In this document: in pieces, positions 34,624-43,280 of the stretch
Layout: each line of letters begins with the position of its first letter
Numbering within the stretch: position 1 is the first letter of the stretch
Notes under the pieces: generated by a model
Told to the model about the DNA's origin: nothing
Database searches by the model: none
The model's input: only the letters and a program-made list of their open reading frames with translations
Position numbers and translations under genes: made by a program
DNA from: Candidatus Paralachnospira sangeri
Lineage (GTDB): Bacteria; Bacillota; Clostridia; Lachnospirales; Lachnospiraceae
Reading direction: 5' to 3'
Assembly (NCBI GenBank): GCA_904397815.1
Contig: CAJFOT010000109.1
Span: 1 to 45,069, forward strand
Length of the DNA: 45,069 nt

Positions 34624-34662
34624 ATTATGTGTTTTCCTTCAGGGGCTGCGTAGCCCGGACGG

Positions 34663-34713
34663 CAGCAGCAGCCGCGGCAGAACGTCGGATCCGACGTTCT
34701 GCCACAGCTGCTG
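34663..34713. repeat. Perfect 26-bp palindrome with outer arms
   Basis: 34677-34702 is a perfect palindrome with no loop (GCAGAACGTCGGA and its complement). Outer arms CAGCAGC (34663-34669) and GCTGCTG (34707-34713) extend the dyad across an internal mismatch. No T-run follows. It begins 40 bases after the HD gene stop codon. Confidence 0.85.
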
Positions 34714-34798
34714 ATGCCTGCACACTGACTTCGTACGAACAAAAATATAGTGTTGTTGTTCAGTTTGCCGTACTGTATGGCTTTTTCAGTTCCGTAAA

Positions 34799-35116
34799 TA
34801 CAGACCAAAAAAGAAAACGGTAAATTTAAGCTGTAAAAATAAATGTGGTATTACAGTTGAAAATGATAAAATCTCAATATAATCCGTGTATTTTTTCGTA
34901 TGTGTACGGACTAAAGTTGAAAGAATAAGATTTCAACTGTATTTTTAAAGGTACTTGTACGGTTATAAATAAGAAAATCCGCATCTAGTCCGTATTCATA
35001 TTCAGATTTATACGGTCTAAAATAGAAAAATACTGATTTAAACTGTATGAGTGTCCATATTTATACGGTTAAATGCAGAAAAAATAAAATTTAGTCGGTT
35101 TATTTCAATTTCCATC
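34799..35116. repeat. Tandem array of six 53-bp dyad units
   Basis: Units start at 34799, 34852, 34905, 34958, 35011 and 35064, an exact 53-bp period despite heavy divergence. Each opens with TACRG and has a motif close to RWCYGTA at unit positions 31-37, so each contains an inverted pair, roughly TACGGTCTAAA and TTTARWCYGTA, separated by about 14 A-rich bases; a 15-base linker follows. For example, unit 5 opens TACGGTCTAAA and closes TTTAAACTGTAT. The array is AT-rich, non-coding, and lies between the converging 3' ends of the HD gene and argG. It is not a CRISPR array: units are contiguous and there are no unique spacers between conserved repeats. Confidence 0.85.
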
Positions 35117-35190
35117 ATACTTTTTTGTTTCCATTCTTCCATCCAGCCAGTTATCCTGTATTTTCGTTCCTGTTACACATCCAGTCAACA

Positions 35191-35249
35191 GGAAAAGTCC
35201 ATCGTGCAGCGGCTCCGGGAACCGTCGGCCAGCATCGATTGACTTTTCC
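35191..35249. repeat. Large imperfect hairpin downstream of the 53-bp array
   Basis: GGAAAAGTCCATCG (35191-35204) and CGATTGACTTTTCC (35236-35249) match as a stem at 13 of 14 positions; the 31-base interior is GC-rich and can pair further. It is neither coding nor a standard terminator. Confidence 0.7.
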
Positions 35250-35287
35250 GTCCGGGTGAGTAACAGCCCCCTGAACAAAACATATAC

Positions 35288-35337
35288 AAAAATCCTGCCG
35301 AGGGGCGGCTGCATGAGCGCTCTGCGGCAGGATTTTT
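35288..35337. terminator. Terminator at the argG 3' end
   Basis: AAAAATCCTGCCG (35288-35300) pairs perfectly with 35325-35337, with A and T runs on the outer sides so it works for argG on the minus strand and for any plus-strand transcript from the repeat region. Confidence 0.85.
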
Positions 35338-35341
35338 TCAA

Positions 35342-36562
35342 TTATTTATTTTTGTTTTTCTCGATTTCCATCTGCTTCATTGCCCGTACCTTTAATGACA
35401 GTCCGAACAGATTGATAAATCCGTTTGCGTCGTGGTGGTCGTACAGATCGCCGGTGGTGAAGGATGCAATGTTTTCATTGTATAAGGAATAAGGGGATGT
35501 GGTGCCCTGTTTGATGATGTTGCCCTTGTAGAGCAGCATCTTTGCATCGCCTGTCACATATTCCTGGGTCTTTTCGATAAATGCCTGGTATGCCTCACGC
35601 AGAGGGGTGAACCATTTGCCGCTGTATACGATATCGGCGAACTGGATGCCGACGGTTCTCTTGGCAGCCATGGTGTCCTTGTCCAGGATCAGCTCTTCCA
35701 GCTGCTGGTGTGCTTCCATCAGGATGGTTCCGCCGGGTGTCTCATAAACACCTCTGGACTTCATGCCTACGACACGGTTTTCCACAATGTCTACGATGCC
35801 GATGCCGTGTTTTCCGCCCAGCTCGTTTAATTTCCGCAGGATATCGGAAACCTTCATTTCTTCTCCGTTGATGGCAGTGGGAACACCTTTTTCGAAATGG
35901 AGGGTTATCATCTCGCCTTCATCGGGGGCTTCCTGAGGGGTTACGCCCAGTACCAGCAGGTGCTTGTAGTTGGGTGCCTGGGAGGGGTCTTCCAGTTCCA
36001 GACCCTCATGGCTGATGTGCCACAGGTTCCGGTCGCGGCTGTAGCTGTTGTCCGCGGAGAAAGGCAGATAGATGTCATGAGCTTCGCAGTAGCGGATTTC
36101 CTCTTCACGGGAAGAGATGTCCCAGATTCTCCAGGGAGCAATAATCTTCAGGTCAGGAGCCAGCGCTTTGATACCCAGCTCAAAACGCACCTGGTCGTTG
36201 CCCTTGCCGGTAGCGCCGTGGCAGATAGCAGTAGCCCCTTCTTTTCTGGCGATTTCAACCAGACGCTTCGCGATTACAGGTCTGGCCATGGAGGTGCCTA
36301 ACAGATATTTATTCTCATAAACAGCGCCTGCCTGGACACAGGGAACCACATAGTCGTCGCAGAATTCATCTACCACATCCTCAATGTATAATTTTTCAGC
36401 GCCGGATACTTTCGCTCTGTGCTCCAGTCCGTCCAGTTCATTGCCCTGTCCTACATCCACGCAGCAGCAGATTACATCATAGTCATAGTTTTCTTTTAAC
36501 CAGGGAATAATCACCGTGGTATCCAGTCCGCCTGAATAGGCCAGAACTACTTTTTCTTTCAT
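35342..36562 (-). CDS. argG: Argininosuccinate synthase
   Basis: 406 residues; GGGAGG precedes the ATG. The N-terminal ATP-pyrophosphatase loop [10 protein letters not shown] (8-17) is diagnostic, followed by the conserved [10 protein letters not shown] and [17 protein letters not shown] segments for citrulline and aspartate binding. It condenses citrulline and aspartate at the expense of ATP to argininosuccinate, the penultimate step to arginine. argH is not in the window, and the argCJBD operon lies 3.3 kb away on the other strand. Its own promoter and terminator show that it is transcribed alone. Confidence 0.97.
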   Translation of the reverse strand: MKEKVVLAYSGGLDTTVIIPWLKENYDYDVICCCVDVGQGNELDGLEHRAKVSGAEKLYIEDVVDEFCDDYVVPCVQAGAVYENKYLLGTSMARPVIAKRLVEIARKEGATAICHGATGKGNDQVRFELGIKALAPDLKIIAPWRIWDISSREEEIRYCEAHDIYLPFSADNSYSRDRNLWHISHEGLELEDPSQAPNYKHLLVLGVTPQEAPDEGEMITLHFEKGVPTAINGEEMKVSDILRKLNELGGKHGIGIVDIVENRVVGMKSRGVYETPGGTILMEAHQQLEELILDKDTMAAKRTVGIQFADIVYSGKWFTPLREAYQAFIEKTQEYVTGDAKMLLYKGNIIKQGTTSPYSLYNENIASFTTGDLYDHHDANGFINLFGLSLKVRAMKQMEIEKNKNK

Positions 36563-36631
36563 GAATCATACCTCCCGAAAAAAATAAACATCCAAAGATA
36601 ATATTGGATGCATAATCTCTAGTACTTGTTA

Positions 36632-36660
36632 AATATACAATAAAAGCGTATATTTTGCAA
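36632..36660 (-). promoter_or_regulatory. argG promoter
   Basis: On the minus strand TTGCAA (36655-36660) and TATATT (36632-36637) are 17 bases apart. The core resembles the argC promoter (TTGCAT, TATAAT), and AT-rich TATGCAT-like half-sites lie just downstream, so shared ArgR control is plausible. Confidence 0.6.
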
Positions 36661-36696
36661 TAGAAAATTAAATGTATTTTTTCGAGACAGAAAAGA

Positions 36697-36737
36697 AACG
36701 CAGCCAGGTCAGGTTTGTTTGCTGCCTGGCCTGCGTT
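36697..36737 (-). terminator. Terminator of the UroD-family gene
   Basis: AACGCAGCCAGG (from 36697) pairs with the arm ending CCTGGCCTGCGTT at 36737, with one bulge. On the minus strand the hairpin is followed by TTCTTTTCT. Confidence 0.75.
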
Positions 36738-36775
36738 AAGAAGAAAGAAAAGTTTTACTGAAGTTGTAAATTTAT

Positions 36776-37888
36776 TTATCTGGCGGCAAAATCATCAGCA
36801 GCTTTGGACATCATCTGCACATTTTCCATAACAGCGTTGAACGGAATGTCACAGCCGGAACAGATCATGTAACCGACAGGTCCCACTTTTTTAATACGTT
36901 CCATGGTGTAATTGTATACGTCTTCAGGTTTTCCAAAGGCCAGCATTTCGGCCGGAACGTCACCCATGATGCACATTCTGTCACCGACAGCCTCTTTGGC
37001 CTTAAAGATATTTGTTTTTCCGTCTAATGCCATAATACATTTTTTGGCGGGCAGTTCTCGGAAATAATGGAGGCCGTTATCCCAGCAGGAATCCAGGTGG
37101 AGGATGGGAATTACATCGTAATCGATGGCCAGCTGTGCCAGTTCGCGCAAATATTTCCAGGAAAAACGTTCGAACATTTCAGGAGATAGAATGGATGGCG
37201 TGCCTCGCCAGCCGCCGACCCAGCCGCCGAAGGGCTTGTTTTCGGAGCGGAAAAGGGCTTCGCTGCGTTCCATGTTATATCTGTGTATTTCTTTGAATAC
37301 CTGTTCAACTTTGTCCGGAATCTCCAGGAGATCGTCAATCAGAAAAGCAGTCAGAGAGCGGCCTCCGCACAGCATCTCAAACGGCGACAGGAGAGAAGCT
37401 TCATTGATGCAGGGATAGCCGGCCTGGTGAAACCGCTCTATGGCAGTGGGCATATAATCTGTCACAGGCTTCATACGGGAGATGGGATCGTCCAGTTTTT
37501 CTTTCATAAATTTCAGATACCATGACTCGAAACCACCTTCCAGTATTTCATCATAATCATTTTGTGTAACGACCTCAGCCTCTACGACTTGCCATAATTC
37601 ATTGTCGGGAATATCTTTGCCCGGGACACGGATGTTGGACAGCCATGCTGGAGGAAGTACCTCGGGAGAGGACAGAGGTGCCTGGATTCCATCGATATTG
37701 CCCATCATGCCAGTAACTTTGATATTAATGGTGCAGTTTAGTTCCATATCGTTTAAGTAATCGCTCATGTTAACACCGCCGGCGACAGCGGCATAAGCAG
37801 CTAAGCCGGAGATGACCGGAATGCGGTCGACTGGTTCCAGTGCAACTGCAGACTTAATACGCGCAATTCGTTCCTCATAGATACCCAT
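36776..37888 (-). CDS. Uroporphyrinogen decarboxylase-family methyltransferase-like protein
   Basis: 370 residues; AGGAGG precedes the ATG. The fold is that of uroporphyrinogen decarboxylase, but the Zn2+ ligands of corrinoid-dependent methyltransferases (MtaA/MtbA/CmuA type) are present: His264 and Cys268 in ILHLDSC, and Cys346 in ICSGCDIP. True HemE lacks this set, so a methyl-transfer role is more likely than haem synthesis. No corrinoid protein or reductive activator gene is in the window, so the methyl donor is unknown. The PucR-type regulator upstream on the same strand may control it. Confidence 0.8.
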   Translation of the reverse strand: MGIYEERIARIKSAVALEPVDRIPVISGLAAYAAVAGGVNMSDYLNDMELNCTINIKVTGMMGNIDGIQAPLSSPEVLPPAWLSNIRVPGKDIPDNELWQVVEAEVVTQNDYDEILEGGFESWYLKFMKEKLDDPISRMKPVTDYMPTAIERFHQAGYPCINEASLLSPFEMLCGGRSLTAFLIDDLLEIPDKVEQVFKEIHRYNMERSEALFRSENKPFGGWVGGWRGTPSILSPEMFERFSWKYLRELAQLAIDYDVIPILHLDSCWDNGLHYFRELPAKKCIMALDGKTNIFKAKEAVGDRMCIMGDVPAEMLAFGKPEDVYNYTMERIKKVGPVGYMICSGCDIPFNAVMENVQMMSKAADDFAAR

Positions 37889-37976
37889 ATAGAAAACCTC
37901 CTACTTGTAATGATGGGAACCTGTGCAATGCGTCAGGTTCTTATATGATTTGGTTTCCGGCCGGTTGTTTGCTATG

Positions 37977-38005
37977 ATTATAATTGAGAAAATGTGGAAT
38001 GGTAA
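37977..38005 (-). promoter_or_regulatory. Promoter of the UroD-family gene
   Basis: On the minus strand TTACCA (38000-38005) and TATAAT (37977-37982) with a 17-base spacer. A 7-bp hairpin GAACCTG/CAGGTTC lies in the leader around 37918-37941. Confidence 0.55.
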
Positions 38006-38069
38006 ATGTGAAATTTTGCAAATGGGAGAAATGATTTTGTGCAAAAATGTAGATAACAGACAGAGAAAA

Positions 38070-39566
38070 TTAACTCTGTCTGTCTGCTGTGCTGTTATCG
38101 ATAATAAAGATAGAGAAAAAAAGATAAATCATTGTTTCCGGATCAGGGCGGGAGATCATGCGGTCAAAAAGGGAGAAATCAATCAATTCCCGGATTTTAT
38201 TCAGACGGTAAGTCAGGCTGTTGCGGTGAATTGACAGAAACCGGGCCGTATCTGACATGTGAAAAGAACACAGGCAGAATATTTTGAGCGTATTATAATA
38301 TGAGGTTCCATGCTGCGTGTCATAGTGATTTAAGTATAGAAGCTCATGGCTGACATACGTCAGGGCGAGAGGGTCCTTTAAAAGGAGAGAGCGATAATAG
38401 GAAAAACCATGTGTCATTGCGTTGGAACAAAGAAGTCCTTCCCGGTGACATCTGTCCAATTCTTCCTGTGCCTGCCTGTAGTACAGACAGCAGTTGGGCA
38501 GAGGGGTAAATGTACTGCTGATTCCGCATAAAAAGTTATCCTGCAGTATGGGTTTCAGCCAGCCGGAGTCATAGGGTGACGCTGCCTGCCTGCTTAGATT
38601 AACCAGTACAGTAAGCTGCTGTCCGGCAATGAAAATAATAGCGCCGGAAAGCTGATCCGTAAGATTCTGGTAAACTTTTGTCAGCAGTACCGGTTCACCT
38701 TTCACATTTTCCTGGAACAGGAAAAATTGATAATGATCAGAATCATTCCATTTCAATTCCTGAAGAAGCGGTGCGACTGCTTTTTGATCATAATGGCCGC
38801 TGGTCAGAGAAGGCGCCAGTGCCTGGGACAGCCGGGATGCCGGACTGAACTGCTCAAAATGCCGGCCGACATAACGGGTCATCCAAACAACCAGATGGTT
38901 CATCAGATATTCTGTACCAGATTCGATTGGGTGGAGAAATCCGAATAAAACAAAGTGGCCGATAATTGTTCCATGAGCGGACAAATTGCAGTGAAGATAT
39001 TGATAGCTGTCATTTTTTGCGCTTCTCAGAGTAGGAAAGGTGTCTCGGAAAATATAAGTCAGCTGAATAAAATCTTTCAGATAACGGAAACGTTCTTCAG
39101 GCAGCCCCTGATTTTCCAGTATCTCCTTCCAATGCCAATGGATGGTGCTGTCGTAATGGGAGGAAATGGCGAGGGCAGAACCGTCCGGAGCATAAATATA
39201 GCAGGGATAGGGCAGGATATCATGACTGAGGTCGAGCATTTTCTGTAAACCGTCATCTTTGCGCATACATTGAGCCAGCTGATAGTCCCAGTGAGAAAAT
39301 TCTTCAATAATACTGCAGATTTCGTTAAATAATTCTTCAGGATCTGCGTTTTTCACCAGAATCATATCATAGCGGTGTACGATCAGTACATCGTCCTTTA
39401 TGGTATCAAAGAAATCTCTTTTCCGCCCGATATAAACTGCATCAGGATTTAACTGGGAGGTAACGATCCACCGGGCGCAGGTGATAGTAGGAGAACCGTC
39501 CCGGATCATGGGGACAGCATCAGCGCAGGGCAGTCTGTTGTATAAATTCCACATGCTTATTTTCAT
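38070..39566 (-). CDS. PucR/CdaR-type transcriptional regulator
   Basis: 498 residues; GAAGGAAA precedes the ATG. The C-terminal 55 residues (TLKIFCLCSFHMSDTARFL, then SIHRNSLTYRLNKIREL) form the PucR-type helix-turn-helix found in PucR, CdaR and related activators of purine or sugar-acid use. The N-terminal part (about 1-130) is PucR-like, and the middle (about 130-380) resembles a GGDEF-like or GAF-like sensory region without clear catalytic residues. It is followed by the UroD-family gene, whose start is 181 bases downstream, so it probably senses a metabolite and switches that gene on. Confidence 0.82.
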   Translation of the reverse strand: MKISMWNLYNRLPCADAVPMIRDGSPTITCARWIVTSQLNPDAVYIGRKRDFFDTIKDDVLIVHRYDMILVKNADPEELFNEICSIIEEFSHWDYQLAQCMRKDDGLQKMLDLSHDILPYPCYIYAPDGSALAISSHYDSTIHWHWKEILENQGLPEERFRYLKDFIQLTYIFRDTFPTLRSAKNDSYQYLHCNLSAHGTIIGHFVLFGFLHPIESGTEYLMNHLVVWMTRYVGRHFEQFSPASRLSQALAPSLTSGHYDQKAVAPLLQELKWNDSDHYQFFLFQENVKGEPVLLTKVYQNLTDQLSGAIIFIAGQQLTVLVNLSRQAASPYDSGWLKPILQDNFLCGISSTFTPLPNCCLYYRQAQEELDRCHREGLLCSNAMTHGFSYYRSLLLKDPLALTYVSHELLYLNHYDTQHGTSYYNTLKIFCLCSFHMSDTARFLSIHRNSLTYRLNKIRELIDFSLFDRMISRPDPETMIYLFFSIFIIDNSTADRQS

Positions 39567-39682
39567 AGTTTTATTTCCTTCAAAATGAAAATGTTAATAT
39601 TGTCTGATAGTATGATAGCGTATGAACAAAATATGTTCAATAAGGAATGAATAAAAGCAGGTGATAGAAGTATAAAAAATGC

Positions 39683-39717
39683 TTGCATAATATTCGTAAA
39701 AAGTGTATAATTATGCT
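39683..39717 (+). promoter_or_regulatory. argC promoter P1 with tandem ARG boxes
   Basis: TTGCAT (39683-39688) and TATAAT (39706-39711) are 17 bases apart. Two ARG-box-like half-palindromes, TGCATAATATTCGT (39684-39697) and TGTATAATTATGCT (39704-39717), have centres 20 bases apart, close to the spacing of tandem ArgR/AhrC boxes. The repressor would cover both promoter elements, giving arginine feedback control of the operon. Confidence 0.75.
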
Positions 39718-39723
39718 CTATCC

Positions 39724-39810
39724 AATACAGATGCAGCTTGTCCGGCGTATTTTACAATCTGGCAAGACGGTGGGTTTTGCTCTTGACGAATGGCCCGTCT
39801 GTATTATAAT
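39724..39810 (+). promoter_or_regulatory. Structured argC leader with a second promoter P2
   Basis: TTGACG (39783-39788) and TATAAT (39805-39810) are 16 bases apart, giving a second promoter close to the gene. AATACAGA (39724-39731) and TCTGTATT (39798-39805) can pair, and AGACGG/CCGTCT lie inside, so a transcript from P1 would fold over the P2 region. Confidence 0.5.
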
Positions 39811-39855
39811 GGACTGGAAAAGTCTGATCAAATATGAATAAAAAGGAGCGTTTTT

Positions 39856-40896
39856 ATGATAAAGGCAGGAATTATCGGTTCTACCGGCTATGCGGGAGCG
39901 GAACTGGTCCGTCTTCTGGTCCGGCATCCGGAGGCGGAAGTGGTATGGTATGGTTCTCACAGCTACATTGACCAGAAGTATGCGGACATATACAGAAATA
40001 TGTTTCAGATCGTGGATGCCTCCTGTATGGAGGATGACATGGATGCCCTGGCGGATTCTGTGGATGTGATTTTTACGGCGACGCCCCAGGGCCTGTGTGC
40101 TTCTCTGGTTTCAGAGGAGATTCTGTCGAAGGTGAAAATCGTGGACCTGAGCGCGGATTTCCGTCTGAAGGATGTGGCGGTGTACGAGAAATGGTATGGC
40201 ATCACCCATAAGAGTCCCCGGTTTATCGCTGAGGCAGTTTATGGTCTGTGTGAGATTAACAGAGAGAAGGTAAAAGGCGCCAGGCTGATCGCTAATCCGG
40301 GCTGTTATACAACCTGCTCCATTTTGACGGCATATCCGCTGGTGAAAGAAGGGCTGATTGATCCGATGACGCTGATTATTGATGCCAAATCCGGCACTTC
40401 GGGGGCGGGAAGAGGGGCGAAGGTGGCCAATCTCTTCTGTGAGGTAAATGAAAATATGAAGGCTTACGGTGTGGCAACCCATCGGCACACGCCTGAGATT
40501 GAGGAACAGCTGGGCTATGCCTGGGGGCAGCCGATTACGGTTAGTTTTACGCCTCATCTGGTGCCGATGAACCGGGGAATCCTGGCGACGGAATATGCAT
40601 CTCTGAAACCGGGTGTGACGGCGGATATGGTGAGGGCTGCCTATGATAAATATTATGAAAAGGAATTTTTTATCCGTGTGGATCACCAGGGACGGCCTGT
40701 GGAGACCCGCTGGGTGGAAGGCAGCAATTATGTGGATATCAGCTATGTGATTGATGAACGCACCGGACGGATCATTATGATGGGGGCCATTGACAATCTG
40801 GTAAAGGGAGCCGCGGGACAGGCTGTTCAGAATATGAACCTGCTGTTCGGCCTGCCGGAGACAGAGGGGCTGGATCAGGTGCCCATGTTTCCTTAA
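39856..40896 (+). CDS. argC: N-acetyl-gamma-glutamyl-phosphate reductase
   Basis: 346 residues; AAAAGGAG precedes the ATG. The NADP-binding loop GSTGYAGAELVRLL is at 8-21 and the catalytic Cys150 lies in ANPGCYTTC. It reduces N-acetylglutamyl phosphate to the semialdehyde, the third step of ornithine synthesis. It is first in the argC-argJ-argB-argD operon, a common order in Firmicutes. It sits behind a promoter with ARG boxes. Confidence 0.97.
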   Translation: MIKAGIIGSTGYAGAELVRLLVRHPEAEVVWYGSHSYIDQKYADIYRNMFQIVDASCMEDDMDALADSVDVIFTATPQGLCASLVSEEILSKVKIVDLSADFRLKDVAVYEKWYGITHKSPRFIAEAVYGLCEINREKVKGARLIANPGCYTTCSILTAYPLVKEGLIDPMTLIIDAKSGTSGAGRGAKVANLFCEVNENMKAYGVATHRHTPEIEEQLGYAWGQPITVSFTPHLVPMNRGILATEYASLKPGVTADMVRAAYDKYYEKEFFIRVDHQGRPVETRWVEGSNYVDISYVIDERTGRIIMMGAIDNLVKGAAGQAVQNMNLLFGLPETEGLDQVPMFP

Positions 40897-41035
40897 AATC
40901 AAAAAGACAGAATGGCATCTGAACACATAAAAACGGGCAGATTACGGCAGGTACTGTGTCAGCGGCTGCGGTCGGGCCCAAAACATACAGGAAAACAAAT
41001 AAGAGCAGATGATGAAGATAAAGGAGCGAAGAAAA

Positions 41036-42265
41036 ATGGAGATCTTACAGATCGAAGGCGGCGTGACTGCCCCCAAAGGTTTTCGTGCCGCGTCAGCGGC
41101 CGCAGGCATCAAGTATCAGGGCAGGGATGACATGGCAATGATATACAGCGAGAAGCCCTGTGCGGGAGCCGGCGTATTTACCACCAATGTGGTAAAGGCC
41201 GCGCCGGTGAAATGGGATAAGAAGGTGGTGGACACCTCGGATTATGTTCAGGCAGTGGTGGTGAATTCCGGTATTGCCAATGCCTGCACCGGAGCGGAGG
41301 GCTATGGCTATTGTGAGGAGACCGCCCGGGCAGCAGGGGAGGCGCTGCAGATTCCGGCAGACAGTGTGCTGGTGGCGTCTACCGGCGTGATCGGCGCCCA
41401 GCTTCCTATTGATAGGGTAACCGCCGGTGTGAAGGTGCTGGCCTCCGGCCTGGGAACGGACAGGGAGCACAGTATCAGCGCTGCCCAGGCGATTATGACG
41501 ACAGATACAAAAAAGAAAGAGTATGCGGTAACAGCGCAGATCGGCGGAAAAACAGTGACCCTGGGAGGCATGTGCAAGGGTTCCGGCATGATTCATCCCA
41601 ACATGGCTACCATGCTCTGCTTCGTCACAACCGACGCGGCCATCTCCCATGAAATGCTGCAGAAAGCCCTCAGCACCGATGTGGAGGATACCTTCAATAT
41701 GATCTCCGTAGACGGGGACACCTCTACCAACGACAGCGTGCTGCTGATGGCCAACGGCATGGCGGGAAATTCCGAGATCACTGAGGAAAATGAGGATTAT
41801 CAGATTTTCTGCAGGGCGCTGAACCAGATCATGACCGCCCTGTCTCAGATGATTGCCGGGGACGGCGAGGGGTGTACCTGTCTGTTTGAGGTGAAGGCAG
41901 TGGGCTGCGCGGATAAAACTCAGGCGAAAACCCTGGCAAAGTCAGTGGTGACCTCCAGTCTGACGAAGGCGGCAATCTTCGGCCATGACGCCAACTGGGG
42001 CAGAATCTTATGCGCAATGGGCTATTCCGGCGCGGAGTTCGACCCGGAGCAGGTGGATATTTACTTTGAAAGTGCCGCGGGAAGTCTGAAAATCGTGGAA
42101 AACGGTGTATCTACCGGCTACAGCGAGGAGACGGCGACCCGGATTCTCTCCCAGGAGAAGGTGACCTGTATCATGGATGTGAAGATGGGAGAGGCTGCGG
42201 CCACAGCCTGGGGCTGTGACCTCACCTTTGATTATGTGAAAATCAACGCAGACTACCGGTCATAA
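41036..42265 (+). CDS. argJ: Glutamate N-acetyltransferase / ornithine acetyltransferase
   Basis: About 409 residues from the ATG at 41036 (AAAGGAG upstream); ATGs at 41009 and 41012 are possible but lack a better site. The self-cleavage motif GMIHPNMATML is intact, with nucleophile Thr192. The precursor cuts itself into alpha and beta chains and recycles the acetyl group from N-acetylornithine to glutamate. Whether it also uses acetyl-CoA (bifunctional) cannot be judged here; no argA or argE is present in the window. Confidence 0.96.
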   Translation: MEILQIEGGVTAPKGFRAASAAAGIKYQGRDDMAMIYSEKPCAGAGVFTTNVVKAAPVKWDKKVVDTSDYVQAVVVNSGIANACTGAEGYGYCEETARAAGEALQIPADSVLVASTGVIGAQLPIDRVTAGVKVLASGLGTDREHSISAAQAIMTTDTKKKEYAVTAQIGGKTVTLGGMCKGSGMIHPNMATMLCFVTTDAAISHEMLQKALSTDVEDTFNMISVDGDTSTNDSVLLMANGMAGNSEITEENEDYQIFCRALNQIMTALSQMIAGDGEGCTCLFEVKAVGCADKTQAKTLAKSVVTSSLTKAAIFGHDANWGRILCAMGYSGAEFDPEQVDIYFESAAGSLKIVENGVSTGYSEETATRILSQEKVTCIMDVKMGEAAATAWGCDLTFDYVKINADYRS

Positions 42266-42380
42266 AAAAGATCTGCAGGCATAAAAGATGGCATAAAGAA
42301 AACATCTATGACATGCCCTGTTAAAAGACATATGACGTGTTTTAATTAATTTAGTAAATAAAGATAATGAGGAATCAGGA

Positions 42381-43280
42381 ATGATGGAACATATGGATCA
42401 GGAGATTATGAAAAAGGCAGAGGTGCTGATTGAAGCTCTGCCCTATATACAGCGTTTTAACCGGAAGGTCATTATTATTAAATACGGCGGCAGCGCCATG
42501 GTGGATGAAGAACTGAAGATGGACGTGATTAAGGACGCTGTCCTTTTGAAACTGGTAGGCTTCAAGCCGATCATCGTCCACGGCGGCGGCAAGGAGATCA
42601 GCAAATGGGTAGGAAAAATCGGAATGGAGCCCAGGTTCGTCAATGGTCTGCGGGTGACAGACGCCCCGACGATGGAAATCGCGGAGATGGTGCTGAACCG
42701 GGTGAATAAGGGGCTGGTGCAGATGATCCAGCAGCTGGGGGTAAAGGCAGTTGGCATCAGCGGCAAGGACGGCGGCCTCCTCCATGTCCATAAAAAAACA
42801 TCCGGGGGTGAGGATATCGGCTATGTGGGAGAGGTAGACCAGGTGGAGCCGAAGATTCTCTTCGACCTGCTGGAGAAGGACTTCCTCCCTGTGGTATGCC
42901 CCATCGGCTATGATGACCGGTATGATACCTATAATATTAATGCCGACGACGCTGCCTGCGCCATTGCCAAGGCGATGCACGCGGAGAAGCTGGCCTTCCT
43001 GACAGACATCGAAGGTGTCTACAGAGATTTTAACGACAAGTCCTCTCTGATTTCAGAACTGACTGTGGATGAGGCCGAGGAGTTTATGGAAAAAGGAATC
43101 GTAGGCGGCGGCATGATTCCCAAACTGGCCGGCTGTGTAGACGCATTGAAGAACGGCGTATCCAGAGTCCATATCCTGGACGGCCGCATTCCCCACTGTG
43201 TTCTGCTGGAGATCTTTACCAACAAGGGAATCGGAACTGCCATTATCAATAAAACAGAAACGAGGTATTATCATGAGTGA
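42381..43280 (+). CDS. argB: Acetylglutamate kinase
   Basis: 299 residues from ATG 42381 (ATG 42384 follows directly). The phosphate-binding Lys region [10 protein letters not shown] near 30 and the GGGKEISKW loop near 70 mark the amino-acid-kinase fold, with [16 protein letters not shown] near 235. It phosphorylates N-acetylglutamate. The N-terminal helix (about 1-25, before the fold) is of the kind seen in arginine-inhibited hexameric enzymes, so feedback inhibition is plausible. A 115-base gap after argJ holds no clear terminator. Its end overlaps the argD start by 8 bases. Confidence 0.97.
   Translation: MMEHMDQEIMKKAEVLIEALPYIQRFNRKVIIIKYGGSAMVDEELKMDVIKDAVLLKLVGFKPIIVHGGGKEISKWVGKIGMEPRFVNGLRVTDAPTMEIAEMVLNRVNKGLVQMIQQLGVKAVGISGKDGGLLHVHKKTSGGEDIGYVGEVDQVEPKILFDLLEKDFLPVVCPIGYDDRYDTYNINADDAACAIAKAMHAEKLAFLTDIEGVYRDFNDKSSLISELTVDEAEEFMEKGIVGGGMIPKLAGCVDALKNGVSRVHILDGRIPHCVLLEIFTNKGIGTAIINKTETRYYHE

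Noticed and set aside
34799-35116. CRISPR array
   Set aside because: The period is constant but units are contiguous and diverge throughout. There is no conserved repeat alternating with unique spacers, and no cas gene is in the window.
36776-37888. HemE (uroporphyrinogen decarboxylase) for haem synthesis
   Set aside because: The His/Cys/Cys zinc ligand set points to a corrinoid methyltransferase relative, and no other haem gene is nearby.
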